DNA of 64,000 nt from Sclerotinia nivalis (GCA_029531795.1 JAPEIS010000003.1:1054001-1118000), one strand, 5' to 3'. Shown: positions 48,305 to 60,458, numbered from the stretch's first letter. Notes: generated by a model from the sequence alone, not told the origin. Made by a program: numbers and translations.

Positions 48305-51300
48305 TAGAAAATAATTTTGAGTAATAATAAAGGATATATAAAGGATATAGAAATAGATCTTTATATATATACAAAAGTAAGATTTTGAATGTTTACTAAT
48401 TGAAAGGTATACTTAGATAAGATATTGAAGCTTAGAAATCCTATTTCTAAATTTAATTTTACAAGTTTTTGAAAAAAACATTTCTCAAAACTCAATAAAA
48501 ATTTTGGAAATCAATTTCTGAAAATATATCAGATCTAAAGTTTCTAATATATAGAAGTTATATTCAGCCTCCAAAGTATTACCCTGTATTCTGGAAACAG
48601 CAATGGAACTCTTAATGTAGCCTTAATTTACTTGGATTATATTCAGATTTAATTGAAGAATATATAAACAAACTCAGAAATGATATAAAGGGTTTTGATA
48701 ATTTTAATATATACAATAGAGATTCTATACCGATTTACATATACAGAATTCTTATAAAGAGTATTAGTATACTTTACAATAAGATCCTATAACAATCTAT
48801 TTCTACTCAATTCTATCAAAGCATCGAGAATATCAGAATTCTATTTCAAGGAGTTCAAAATATATATCTAAAACTTATGAATCTGTTCAAGAGATATGAA
48901 AACAGCAATTTTTATTAATACTGCAACAGATAGTATTTCAATAACCATTAAGATATATACCTTTATTGTAGCCTCCCGAACCCCTACTTTTGTCTTTCAG
49001 ACAACATATATTGATTTCTAAAAATCGAAATCAGTATAATAACCTTTGTTCTATTTGTGAATTCAGATGCTTGAATTTTGTCTTTAGGAAGTTGTTCTGT
49101 TGTATAAATGCTCCTTCGGTACAATATCGGATGACCTTGGCTCAAATCGACATTCGATATGAAGGATTTCTGAATATATATGAAAAGGGAGAAGATAATA
49201 TTGTGGATAAGGCAGAAGACATCAATTAGGAAAAGAAAAAAATGATTGATTAAAATCAGGGATTGGAGATAGTGAATACCATCTGGGAACTCTAACTAAC
49301 ATTGCTTTAGCTTGGCAATATGTTCTCGAGTTTGGAATAGAGTTACTTTATCGTAAATACGATTTGAAAAAAAGAAAAAGGAAGGAAGAGATTATATACT
49401 ACGTTTTGCAGTTTGTATATCATTTCGCGTTACCTTGCCGGATCTCTTTTGTACAACAAAGTCGATTGTATCTTGCAAACTTTGCTGTATTTTAACCCTT
49501 AACTAAGCAGTACAGAATATAGCGTTTCTAGTTTACTAATCAAAGTGCTTTTGTACAATCTTTCCTTTCAATGTATAGTTCGTAGCTACATAAAGAATCG
49601 ATTCGAAATGTATCGGATGTGCCGGATCAGAATCGAGAGGTACCATAGCCCTTAATAAAAGTATTGTAATCCTATATTATCGTTTTTGGGTTTGTCTCTA
49701 TGATAGCGCTTCTCTGGAATCTGCAGAAATCTTTATATTATATTCCTTTGTATATATTATAATGTTCATTAAATTTTCTGTAAACTTTTTGCAATTGTTC
49801 TCTTCCCTTTTGTATCCTTCGCTGGATTCAAAAAGATATTATCTGATCTACTTTTTTATATTGTTACTCCCTTTAATCATTTGTGAACTTCTGGTAAGGT
49901 ATACCTGCAAGCTGTATACATTGTTGGATTCCGGATTTTATTTGCGATACCCTAAAGATATCCTATCGATCTTTATCTACGAAAACTTCCTTTACAAGCT
50001 CTGTATTCTATTGTAGATTTATAAGGGTTGATTCAGTTTAAAAGCTTACGAAATATAAATCACCTATTAGATTCTACACTCTATTATAGATTCGAAAGAG
50101 CTGGTACTGTTTTGAATTCGTTATTCGTATCTTCGACCATCAGATGGTTTTCATTTCCGTTTCGCTGGTAATCCTTTGTTTTGGGTTTGTTGCAAACGCC
50201 TCGGCGATATTCAGTTGCGTGTATCTTCATTCCAAGTATTGCCTCCAATTAGTATACGATCATTATTCAGCTTTAACGATTCTATTTAGCTTTTCGATAA
50301 TAAAATCGAAGATTTGTAGGATGTATTATATATAGGTGAGAATCATCGCATCCCTGTAATTCTTGGGAAAAGTATAGTATCTTAGAATCCGAGATCACAT
50401 AACGAAGTCTATAAAACCGAATTCTTGAGAATTGGGATCCAAGGGTTTCAATGGAATCCAAGGACTTCAAAGAGATTCAACAGTGTTGATCTTCCATTTT
50501 TAAATTCAATATACTTCGTTTGTTCAATTAACTAAAAGGATAAATGATTTATTCTCGGATAATATATAAAATTATATATTGTTTTTATAACAAATAATTG
50601 CGATACTTTGATAAACCTTAACAAATAAGAAATATTGTGATTTTTTTGTTATAAAGTCTTGGTGTTCTAAACAGCAATCTATTTTAGATAGAAAATTTCC
50701 CAATTTCCCGTTTATTTTGTTCAACCTCTATTTTGTTGTAATTATACCTCAATCCCTATTCCCACTCAATTACAATACAACTAGAAATACATTGTATACA
50801 CATCCTTATTTTGACAAAACATCTTGTAACAAATAGAATGTTGTAGATTTTTATAATAAAATATACAAGGAATTGGGCTATGTGAAGTACAATATATCCA
50901 ATATCTATAATTACTGGTGGATATCTATACAATACCTACAAAATAACGAAGATCCCAAAATTGCTAGGATAGCTAGTAAATTGCAGGCGGTATAGGTTTT
51001 TTCAGTAAGTTGATTCTCCGAACTACAAAACTAATATCTATGTATCATTTATATCATAGGATACCTTTGTAACATCTTGATTAATAGTATATCGAGGCGT
51101 ATATCGCAATTTACCTTTGTAGCCAATTGAAAAACGATTGTATACTCTTTAAATATAGTTTCTTTACGAAACCTCTCGCTTCTGGATTGTTATTGACCTT
51201 CATAGCCATCAGATTCATTAACCCAATCGAACTTGATATTTATTAATAAGTATTCTTTTAATAGAGCCCAAAAAACGATTAGCAAAAAACTAAGAATTTC

Positions 51301-51480
51301 ATTAGATCAATAACGAGAAAGCATAAACAATACAAAATCACTAATTATGGGTTTACTACTATCGCTATCAATCAAAATAATATTATATTGAATTCATCGC
51401 AAATAGAAACCATTATTGTATTAATGTTTCTTTCAAAGATAATGAAATAATAATTATCGTTAACAATTCTATATATATAA
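48305..51480. other. AT-rich stretch with unassignable gene relics
   Basis: Readable pieces include a plus frame 48990-49229, a plus frame 49762-50016 (hydrophobic), and a minus frame 50282-50470 reading FSRIRFYRLRYVISDSKILY that looks protein-like. None gives a family. The strand of any original gene in 49.2-50.5 kb is uncertain. Confidence 0.35.
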
Positions 51481-51481
51481 T

Positions 51482-52610
51482 GGAGCTTTTATTTATCAAA
51501 ATGATCTAGATACAAATTGTACTGATTCAGAAGCTGATAATGATCCCAATAATCTGAATACGATTGTTGACTTCAACTTCGATAAACAAGACTCATTGAC
51601 AATAGAAGTCTCCGATACGAAAAGGCTTCAAGAAATCCTTGGTTGCTTAAAGGATTCTTGTATGATCTTTATTAATAACAAGAAGATGTTATTTACCTAT
51701 AGTAATATTTATCTTCAAGATATCATATTAGATTATGCCCGATATATTGGCAAAATTAAACTAATTCATTTTGGTATCCTGAATACCGAATCCATTACGA
51801 TATTGGATCTCATATAAGAAGATTGTAAATAGATCATAGACTGTATTAAAGAATCATTGCTCTTTAGGTTTTCCCTGAAATTGCTTCAAGCCTTTGAAAA
51901 ATATAAAAAGATCAATCAGTACTTTGCCTTTAAGTTTTCGAAGGACCGATAACTGATGATTAATGACTTTAATAAGCGAATTCCTATAAGCACTCATACC
52001 AAATCGAATATACAATATCTTATAAGAATGATATCAAATAAATCAATAATGTTTCGTGCTATATATGAATTATACGCTGTCTTCGCCTTATATTATAGGC
52101 TGATTTTAGAGTAGTATCTGACTTTTAGAGAACTCCGGAATGATTTTGGATGAAGAGTTGAATGAAGAGATTTGAGATTGTTTGATTTATCCTCGCTTTC
52201 TAAACGAAATTTTCTGTAAGATTCTAGAGTTTATTCTTTAACAGTAAACCCTTATCCCAATTCTCTGCTCTTTTATTTATCTGCTTTGATTAATAATCAA
52301 TATCGTTGTAGCAAAGAAATTTCTCTTTTAGCAATTCGTTATTAATTGTATTTCTATTTTATCAACGAACCTCGTTACGATACAATCGTATGCCATTATA
52401 AGCTATCTGCTGACAACAGCTCTCAATCTTATTATGAACTGTTTGTCTTGGAGACAATTCGCAAATAGAAAAGGGAACTTGCTGTGAAATGGTTCAACGA
52501 TTTTGATAAGCTTGTGGGTAGCTTAAAAGCAATGCTGTACTACATTAGCGAATTGATAGAAAACGATCCTATAGTTATAAAGAAGATAAAAATAATTGGT
52601 ATATTATAAG
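51482..52610 (+). pseudogene. Unidentified protein relic
   Basis: One plus frame can be read for about 375 codons with around nine stops, each at a position compatible with Gln or Trp. It includes the open piece 51596-51817 (RLQEILGCLKDSCMIFINNK), then KYKKINQYFAFKFSKDR, NEPRYDTIVCHYKLSADNSS and KRELAVKWFNDFDKLVGSLK. Consistent single-frame readability argues for a real gene that was RIP-mutated without indels. I do not recognise a domain. Confidence 0.5.
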
Positions 52611-54259
52611 CTAGTTAGAATATTGTTTATTGTTTAGTATTTCTTTGCTAATTATACTAGGTCGTCGATACCAACTTCTTATTATATCTTGTATTAGCAA
52701 GGATATATTTTACTTGAAGTATGGTTATATATATAAACTTCCAGAGGAGCTTAAAGATATGAAGAAGTTACAATACATCTTCGTATTATACTGGAAAGTA
52801 TAAATATACACCTTGATTCCCTCATTCTCTTCGAAATCTTATACTCTTTATAGGAAATTGTTCGATATAATGTTCAACTTCTGAAAGAATTTTTGCAACA
52901 AAATTTAGAGCAGGATCAAAAGGCTATAAATATTTTGTTTTCAAACTTTCTTTAAACTTTCTTTGATTGATAATTATAATATAAATGAAATACATAATAC
53001 AAATTATATTTAAAACTATATTATGAACCATAGTACCTGAAAACCTTAAACTCAATTGTCAGCAGATATTAGTACAACCTCGAGAACAGAACGATGGTAT
53101 ATAACAGATAGATTAATAGAAAGTCGAACAATCTACCCAAGATCGATTGATAGATTATCGAATAGTTTATCCAACAAAGAAAGAAGGTTTATATAAACAG
53201 AATGTATTTCCTTATTATATAGAGCTTCGTATTCAACTTAAATAGTAATCTTAATTATTAATTACTTAGTTACTTCTCGATTGGAAACAATTATTCAATC
53301 CCCTGCTTGATTACTTCAATACACAAACCTTACAATACTTTACTACATCTATGTGATTAAAGAATTAACAATATAATACTCATCCTGAATTCTATACTGT
53401 ACAAAACCTCTAACTCTTATCCTTTTAAGTTCAATTACTTTTTTTTGTATACCAAGGTATCTCTCTGATCGTTATTCGATCTCATTCTCGCTCAATTGCT
53501 GCTTTAAATTTCGCAATTGTTTTTCTATCAAATGTCCCTTATATATCTATTTTTAATAATATACAGGTACTTTTTAATACCCAAAAAGCTGCTCCCTTAT
53601 TTTGCTACTTTTCATCAATCCCAAAAAGATACTCTCGCGTCTTTATATTCTTATAAACTACTTCCTTAATTATCTATAAACTTCCATCTCTAGTATATCC
53701 ACATCGGCAACAGCTTACAACAATCTAGTGTAACTTAATCATCGATTATCTGAAAGAAATCATTTAGCCATCAATACCTCTTGATGAATACAATACTTGA
53801 TTGAGGAATATTATCATACAAAGTATAATAGATATAGATCAATTATCCTCCCTATTTGTAATAACGAATTGAAATAACCTTTATATATCAATTATCCATT
53901 TGTATTATTCAATTTATGATCTTTTTCAATGATTCAGAATATACTAAACATTACTAATCCGTATTACGATAATACATATTAAATCATTTTCCTGCATTAA
54001 TGAACAAAGTAGGAAATGTCTAAAATAATATATTATCTAATATCCTTATAATATATCTTGGATAAGTTTATATATTTGTATTATTTATTCCAACTTATAT
54101 TTCTGAATAGATAATAGATTAAATTAACTTGAATAAAGTATAATCCATCATTTAAGAGTTGATTAGTTTTAGAGAAAATATATTACTGATTTCCTTTTAT
54201 GAAAAAACTATAATACAAGATAATATATTAATAAGGATAAATATTCTCAGGATCAAAAC
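52611..54259. other. AT-rich stretch, including an LTR-like piece
   Basis: At 53180-53240 a block reads GGTTTATATAAACAGAATG ... TATAGAGCTTCGTATTCAA, resembling the TATA/R region of the family-1 LTR (TCTATATAAGCAGGATGG ... GTAGAGCTTCGTGCTCAA). The LTR-like sequence may cover about 53040-53400, but no ends or TSD are definable. The rest shows nothing supportable. Confidence 0.4.
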
Positions 54260-57200
54260 TTAGAATCGAAGTTCAATCCTATAGACTCTGATTATATAGC
54301 TTTTAAAATGTATCAAATTGTTGAGAACTAGTCCTTTAACTTTATATATAAAATAGTAGCAAATAAAAATTCCATTTATTGTTTAATTGTGCAAATGAAT
54401 ATTCTCAATATAATCCCATATATAAACAATACAACGAAAGAACTACATCCATTGTTTGTACAAAAGACAATCGTTCCCAATACAAATAATACATTAGATC
54501 TTCGTACAGATCACAAGAAATTCATCAAATAATATAAAGGAAGCCGAAGTAGAAGACTCCTTTTTGTCTATATCCTTAAGAATTAAAGTAGATTATAGCT
54601 TACGAATTTGAAACTCTTATCAAAACGCAAAAGCGACCATAAAATTGATAATAGAAATCTTTCGAAAAACAATATCTTATTGATTTAAATCCTTAAAGAA
54701 ATCACACAGAACCTATTATAATTGATATCACTCATTGAATTGATATTGAATAATAAGTGTATCCTCCTTCTTATCCTCCAAAGTCTTACTGAATGGTCTA
54801 TACAATTGCTTTTTCATCATCTCGTTATAAATACGAAAAAAGTAATCCTTTCGGAATTCCTTCTCAATCTCGTCTTTCAGGTTTTTCTTAGTATTCGTAA
54901 GGTTCTTTCAAAGATCTTCGTACTACTTTCGAATCGTTTGCGATATGCATCTAATGAACTTAAAATCCCGTTTGATCTGAATGTATAGCTTCTTGAACTG
55001 TCGCTCAAGATCGACGACATCTAGATCTGCAGTCAAAAGTGATTTCATCATTTCGATTGGAACTTCCTTGGGTATATTTGGGTTATATTGTGAGAAAGTT
55101 GGATTGCTAGGGCCACATACGTAGCTAGTTCATAGGCATTAGGTCACATGATCCTTCGTAGTTAAATATAAGGAGAAGGCTTTGCCTTCCCTTCTAGAAT
55201 AATCAATCGTTTTCACTAGTCTTTTTGCATACCCACTGTATACAACCCCCAACCCATTGTTATTCACATTAGTTCTACTATTCGAAGTTTATATAATGTA
55301 GTCTGATCAGTTCGTATCCTATTCCCCCTCGCAGCGTGCTATCGGGACGCACGTATCTCGACCTACCTCTTTCACAATATCGAATACTCATATATGTAAA
55401 AGCTCGAGTAAGTCCATCATCGGAGATCTCACTTTCAAGAAAAGCATTTTGTACATTGAATCTGACGATATTGTTTATGTAAACTTTGTTGAAGATTCTG
55501 ATAAATAGATCATATCTCATAATCTGATTACGAACAGCGTTTGAGGCGATACCTAAAATAGCTATTAATCTAAAGAATTAGATAAAAATATCAAAAAATA
55601 TATATCATCGATTACATTTGCAATTTCCTAGCGAAAGCAATAGCTTATCAATTTATCTTCAAAATCAGTATCCTTTCTTAAACGATCAATATAAAAAGTA
55701 TAAATCGAATAAATCATTGATTCTGTTTTTGATTTCACTTAGTCATTAACAGAACAAACAGATCTTCGGAAGATTAATCTTTTGAGTTATTTTGATTTCC
55801 AATATACTTTCATAACTTTTATATTCTAACCTTTAAGGTCCATTGTGAAAAAGAGTTCGGCAGATATATAACTATCGACGAGAATAGTATCATCATAGAT
55901 CGCATATATCAAGATATAAAAGATTGAACAAAGAATTGGTAGAGGATTTTCCTGGAATAAAAAGATTGTATTGAAATAAGTTAATTAGAACTTCGAAGAT
56001 AGAAAAAAGCAATATATAATTTGGGTTTATTATCGATACCTTTATAATACCATAAATGAACTTCTATAACAAAAAGGTTTCTTCCTTTAAATCTTGGATT
56101 CTATACTATCCAAAGACAGATATCCTTATAACAGAATGCTTTGTACTATCGTATCGCCTTACCAAACTCATTGTATTTAATACTAATACAAGTCTACAAA
56201 ACTGATTCCCCAAAGCCGCTAATCTCAATAGTACAGCCTTCGTTTGTATTCTCTATTATAATAATATCTGTTTTATCGATGCCGTAATCGTTATTAGGAT
56301 CACCTCTATAATCTATATCGTCGTCAAGCTTATCGTACTCAGAATCGTTGGTATCCTCGATATTGCTTTTATTGTTACAATCGTAATATAATGATTCTCG
56401 AGATTGTATATCTTTATCGATTTCTGTTTTGCTAAAAGGATCTTTACTAGTTTTGCCTTTTGATGAATGAACAAATTCTGTAGATCGATTATCAGTATAG
56501 GATTGAAATAGTATTATAATGGTTATATTATATCGGTCATCCTCGATAGGAAAAACGGATTCATCGTGAATCCAATACTAAATAAACAATAGAAGTAGAT
56601 CATCTGGTCTGGCTACTAACTTAGCTTTTGTTGTGATATTCAATCCAAATTTATCCTTTAGTATGCCATTGATATATTTCGTAAGACTAGTATGAAAATA
56701 CAAGAATAAAGTATAAAGGAAAGATTTTAATATACTTTAATAACCTTATTCGAATTATTCGTATTTACAAAGATACTATTAAACTGATAATAAAGTATCT
56801 TAAAATCCCGCCAGTATTGATTAATAAACTTTCTCTTTCTCTTCTTTCGTTTCTTCATCAGATATATTTCGCAAATTTAATAGAGAAATAGTATCATTAT
56901 GCCTTTATCGCAATTTTGCATTAGAATAGCTGTTCACCAATAACCAATACTAATATGATTACAATATCTATATATTCTTCAATTTAATGAAATTATAAAA
57001 GTAAAAGATTTTATATATTTAATAAATTTCTGTTTGATATAATAGATACTGGTTTTTGTATTCTCAATATCGAGTGATTGCAAAAATTGTGTATTGTTTA
57101 GATCAATCTGCAAAAATCGATAATCTTTTCCATTAAACATCTTCTTCTTTCTTTCCTTGAGTATTTTGTTGTTATTGTTGTATCGTTTCAGAACATTTTG

Positions 57201-57340
57201 GAACGTTTTGAGTATATCCTTTGTTGGAATTTGGATGGTAGGCGTTATAGTTGATCGAGATTGGGATTGGACGAAGATAGCAGATTTGTACTCGAAGAAG
57301 GCTTGTAGATTATCGAAAACGAATAATAGTAAGAGACGTT
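54260..57340 (-). pseudogene. DUF3435 tyrosine recombinase (Crypton/Starship-captain family), RIP-broken
   Basis: Reading the minus strand: an N-terminal part (57340-56850); DDLLLLFIQYWIH-type helix then QSYTDNRSTEFVHSSKGK (about 56510-56450), which carries the first catalytic Arg of the tyrosine-recombinase fold; an Asp-rich linker (56360-56280); FVIEVHLWYYKG (about 56070); ENPLPILCSIFYILI with YISAELF (about 55950-55850); ASNAVRNQIMRYD (about 55545-55500) and FNVQNAFLESEISDDGLTRA (about 55470-55410). After a solo LTR (55089-55376) it continues NPNIPKEVPIEMMKSLL, LTNTKKNLKDEIEKEFRKDY and a C-terminal zinc-finger-like CIICIGND ... ENIHLH, ending at TAA 54260-54262. Family members integrate or mobilise DNA. 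Stops throughout; inactive. Whether it was a Starship captain is not provable here. Confidence 0.85.
55089..55376 (+). repeat. 288-bp solo LTR (family 4) with 4-bp TSD ATAT
   Basis: Begins TGTGAGAAAGTTGG and ends ACCTCTTTCACA, flanked by ATAT at 55085-55088 and 55377-55380. It interrupts the DUF3435 coding sequence exactly between MSIR and NPNIPKE; the expected original target codons imply ACAT, so both TSD copies now read as the RIP-changed ATAT. A TATA-like TAAATATAAGG is at about 55164. The element itself is nearly free of RIP. No internal retroelement sequence. The open minus frame 55278-55520 runs partly through it and is chimeric. Confidence 0.82.
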
Positions 57341-57344
57341 TGTG

Positions 57345-58190
57345 AATTATTGAAAATGAATAGAGAAAGATATAAGGGAAGAAAACGAAGTAGGATTTCG
57401 AGGATAAAACTGGAAAGAAATAGAATACAATGAGAGTAGATTCTATAATTGTAAATAATCATAGTAAGTGAACGGGTATTGCAAATATTTATAATATAGA
57501 TAGCTATCAAGGCAGAAAGGACAAACAAGAGTTCCTATAATGAAGAAGAGAAGGGATACCAAAATAGAATTTTGGATCAACAATATATTGAAGGAGTGCT
57601 TTTTGGGATATAGGTTTCTGAGATACAAATTTCTGGGATACGGGTTTTTAGTATAGGGGGAAGTTTAGTGTAATTATGTATTCTGTAGGCAAATTTACCG
57701 AGCGGTTGAGGCTACGTAAAACAGCGACAAAACCCGTCAAATACAGTAGCTCAAACCGCTGTACTTAGACATATCATATTATAAGTATTATTAGTTGAGG
57801 CTGTATTAGTAATAAATCCTGATATTTGAGGTATCAATGATTTCGTGAAATATATTGATAAGTATAATAAGCTCAGATAAGATAAGATTATACTCGTTTA
57901 AATCGATAAGATAAGAATTTCTTTTTTTCTTTAATCTCCCCCTTTTAACTTTCTCAATTATTTCAATTTTAATAATTAATTGTATAAGAACTATTAGGGC
58001 TAGAATCTTGAAAACAATATCATTAGAATCAGCTCAATTGATAGTATAACCTTACAGCTTAAAATATCGTATTTAATGGAATTTGGAAATTTAATGGATT
58101 TAAAAAGAATAGAAAACTGAGATTTCATTATAAACACACCACAAAATACTAAATACGTTTTTAGCTCAGGCATAAATCTATTTTTAGTGT
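57345..58190. other. AT-rich spacer before the intact gene, with a tRNA-like scrap
   Basis: Mostly AT-rich. At 57697-57760 a more GC-rich piece contains ACCGAGCGGTTGAGGC, close to the A box of type-II tRNAs (Leu/Ser), and AGCTCAAACC, a weak B-box candidate, about 45 bases later. No acceptor stem pairs, so I do not call a tRNA. AT-rich sequence gives way to balanced composition at about 58190. Confidence 0.4.
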
Positions 58191-58385
58191 ATTGGCAAAA
58201 TGATCGTTATCGGCCTCGGTACTTAGATCGATCACATGACCCCTCTCGCTTGGCCGACACTTTAACAAAACTTGGAACTCTTGTTTCCTCCTCGATTCAC
58301 AAACACCACATCGACCCATAACGTCCACGACCTGGTAAGTCAGTATACCACTTAGTCCTTGATCACTGAGTGCTGTACTGGAATC

Positions 58386-59442
58386 ATGGTACCGCCACCC
58401 TTCAACAGCGACGAGATCGTTTCTCTACTCAGCGAAATGTACACCCTGATTTTGCGCTTCCAAAGCCTGCCCGAAGAATTCAATATCAGTTACGGACCCC
58501 ACACTCTCCCATCATTTGACACCGATGCCTGGATTGAGGCTGGTATGGATCCTGAGACCGTCAATGTCCTGTCGAAACTACCCCTTTTCAATTCCGACAA
58601 GGAGAAAATTGGTCCTGATATGTCTCCCATGCTCTATTTGAGGGACGCACAGACTATAGAGTCCAATGACGAGGAAACGAGCGAAAATGAAGAGGAAGAG
58701 GAAGACGAAGAAGAGAACGAGCGAAGAATGCATCTCGAATCATGGACCGACCCGTTCTTCCTGGAGCCTGAGGAGAAGTACATCGAGTCATGGTGTATAC
58801 CCCTCACTTCCGCCAATCATGGTGGATATGTTCTAATCTTAGATTGCAAAACTAGTAAGCTATCATTTATCTGTCATTGATGATTACTCGTGTTGACGTA
58901 CCCTAGACGAGATATTTGAGGTCGATTATTTCAGCGCTCGATATGACCTCCCCGAAGCTCCTCCCGACACTCATGAAGGTTACTATCGCCATTTTCCGTC
59001 CGGGCCCGCTCCCAATGTTCTCAAGAAGTGGGTTGCGTATTATAGAGATCTGGTCATAGTACCTGATTATAGGCATGGAAATTGGTGGTTTGGAGATGAA
59101 GGAGAAATGGGCGGAGAAGAAGAAGTGAAGTACCCCTGTCTCGCTGGCTGAGAGTTGAGTGTCGCATCGACACATCAATTATCAATTCTCTGGATTTGGT
59201 TGTGGGACCAGAGCGATTGGGCTGCATAGAGATTGCTGACACTGGTTTTGCAGGGCAAAGAAGTAAGACAGATGCTTTTGAACTACGGATGGCCAGACAA
59301 CTTTCACGAAGAGGAATTCAAGGCTGCATTGGTCCCATGGAAAGAGATGAAAGACGAAGCAGAGGGTGCGGATATGGAAGCCGAGGATGCGAGAATCAAG
59401 GAAGCTGCGAAGGACTGGGTGCGAAGAACGTATGGCGAGTGA
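58386..59442 (+). CDS. Intact fungal protein of unknown function, three exons, 291 aa
   Basis: Exons 58386-58854, 58907-59124 and 59254-59442 (TGA stop) join to 292 codons with no stop. Intron 1 (52 nt) is GTAAGC...CCTAG with a TTGAC branch-like site; intron 2 (129 nt) is GTGAAG...TGCAG with a perfect CTGAC 12-18 nt upstream. The first in-frame ATG is 58386; a TTG at 58359 in the same frame is not a credible start. The protein is soluble: residues 8-35 helical, 92-111 an acidic run (EEEEEDEEE), 135-165 YIESWCIPLTS and GGYVLILD, 170-215 aromatic-rich, and after intron 2 QMLLNYGWPDNFHEEEF. No membrane segment or signal peptide. The fold hint (scattered Trp/Tyr, acidic) loosely recalls SMI1/KNR4-like proteins, but that is a guess. 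Base composition is normal and RIP is absent, unlike all surroundings. A GTAAGT at 58334 may mark a 5'UTR intron. Confidence 0.85.
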
Positions 59443-59558
59443 GCGCACGCAAGGCCGATTAAAATCAGAGAGTAGGTGAGTATTACATTATTGTCGGGAT
59501 ATCGATTATATGACTATACAGAGGATACTATATTAACTAGCAAGGCACTAGCGCTTCC

Positions 59559-59644
59559 TGTTACGATCACGGATCTTACAGTAATCGATCGTGTGAATAC
59601 ACGTTATGATTTGATCGAATTAGTATGAGATTAAGGTGGTCGTA
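59559..59644 (+). repeat. Truncated family-1 LTR (first 86 bp)
   Basis: Starts TGTTACGATCACGGATC exactly like the solo LTR at 12191, follows it closely for 86 bp to GGTGGTCGTA, and then breaks off into a GT microsatellite. It lies about 115 bp downstream of the stop codon of the intact gene. Mostly un-mutated. Confidence 0.88.
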
Positions 59645-59660
59645 GTGTGTGTGTGTGTGT
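59645..59660. repeat. (GT)8 microsatellite
   Basis: Eight GT dinucleotides at the break of the LTR fragment. It is followed by about 100 bp of GC-rich unexplained sequence (59670-59760) and then AT-rich DNA. Confidence 0.95.
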
Positions 59661-60458
59661 GATATTTTTCGTCCGAGGCTCTGTGCGAGGCACAGGCCTC
59701 AAATTCCCAATTGGGACAAAGGATGCCAGGGGAGGAAGGTCTTTGGGTTTCTAATTAGCTAATCTAAATTTACTAGTATTATATATACTAAATGCTTCAG
59801 TAGGGTTTATATGATTGTTGTTGTGTATTGAGTTAATCCTTTGGGTAAATATTTCAGTTGTTCTCTATAATATAGTTAGATCCTTCGATTCCTGATCTCC
59901 TTTTCTTTGTTGTTGCAATTGAGCTTTTTTAATATGATTTTGTTAATATAAAGATTTTTTTTTTTTTTAAAGTTTATACAAACTCAATCTTTCCGAACCA
60001 AAACCTAATGCCTTATATAAAGAAAATCCAAAAATAATATAAAATAAAAAAATAAAAATAAAAATCAAAGCAATCCTTCAATCAATAAATTGTATAGGGA
60101 ATCGAGAATATATATCCTGATAGAACCTTATAGATTTGAGCCAAACTGCTAGTTTCGCTGCTCCTTTCATGCTTTCCAAAAGATAGGGGATAGCTTCAGA
60201 TAGTAGTAACTTTGAAAGGGTTTTTTGAGCATTTCCAATTTTACAAAAGTAAAAATGAAGAGGGGATTTTCTTTTCCTACATGAGTATAGTATATAAGCA
60301 TCTTCGTGATTGAAGCGATCATGATACGCTGCGAAATCGCTGTATTGAGATCTGGTTGCTAGGATATATCTTAGTATCGTTCGATCAAAAGAAAGTATAA
60401 TCGATTTGTTGTTATAAGTTATAAAAAGATCATTGTAGTTTTATAGTGCTGTAATTGT

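Noticed and set aside
55278..55520. 80-codon minus ORF as an independent small gene
   Set aside because: Its first half is DUF3435 coding sequence and its second half is the inserted solo LTR read antisense.
57157..57345. 62-codon plus ORF
   Set aside because: It lies opposite the N-terminal part of the DUF3435 relic and has no supporting feature.
59196..59462. 88-codon plus ORF overlapping exon 3, and minus ORFs 58634-59448
   Set aside because: They overlap the spliced gene 58386-59442, which has canonical splice sites, a branch point and a single joined frame; these are shadows.
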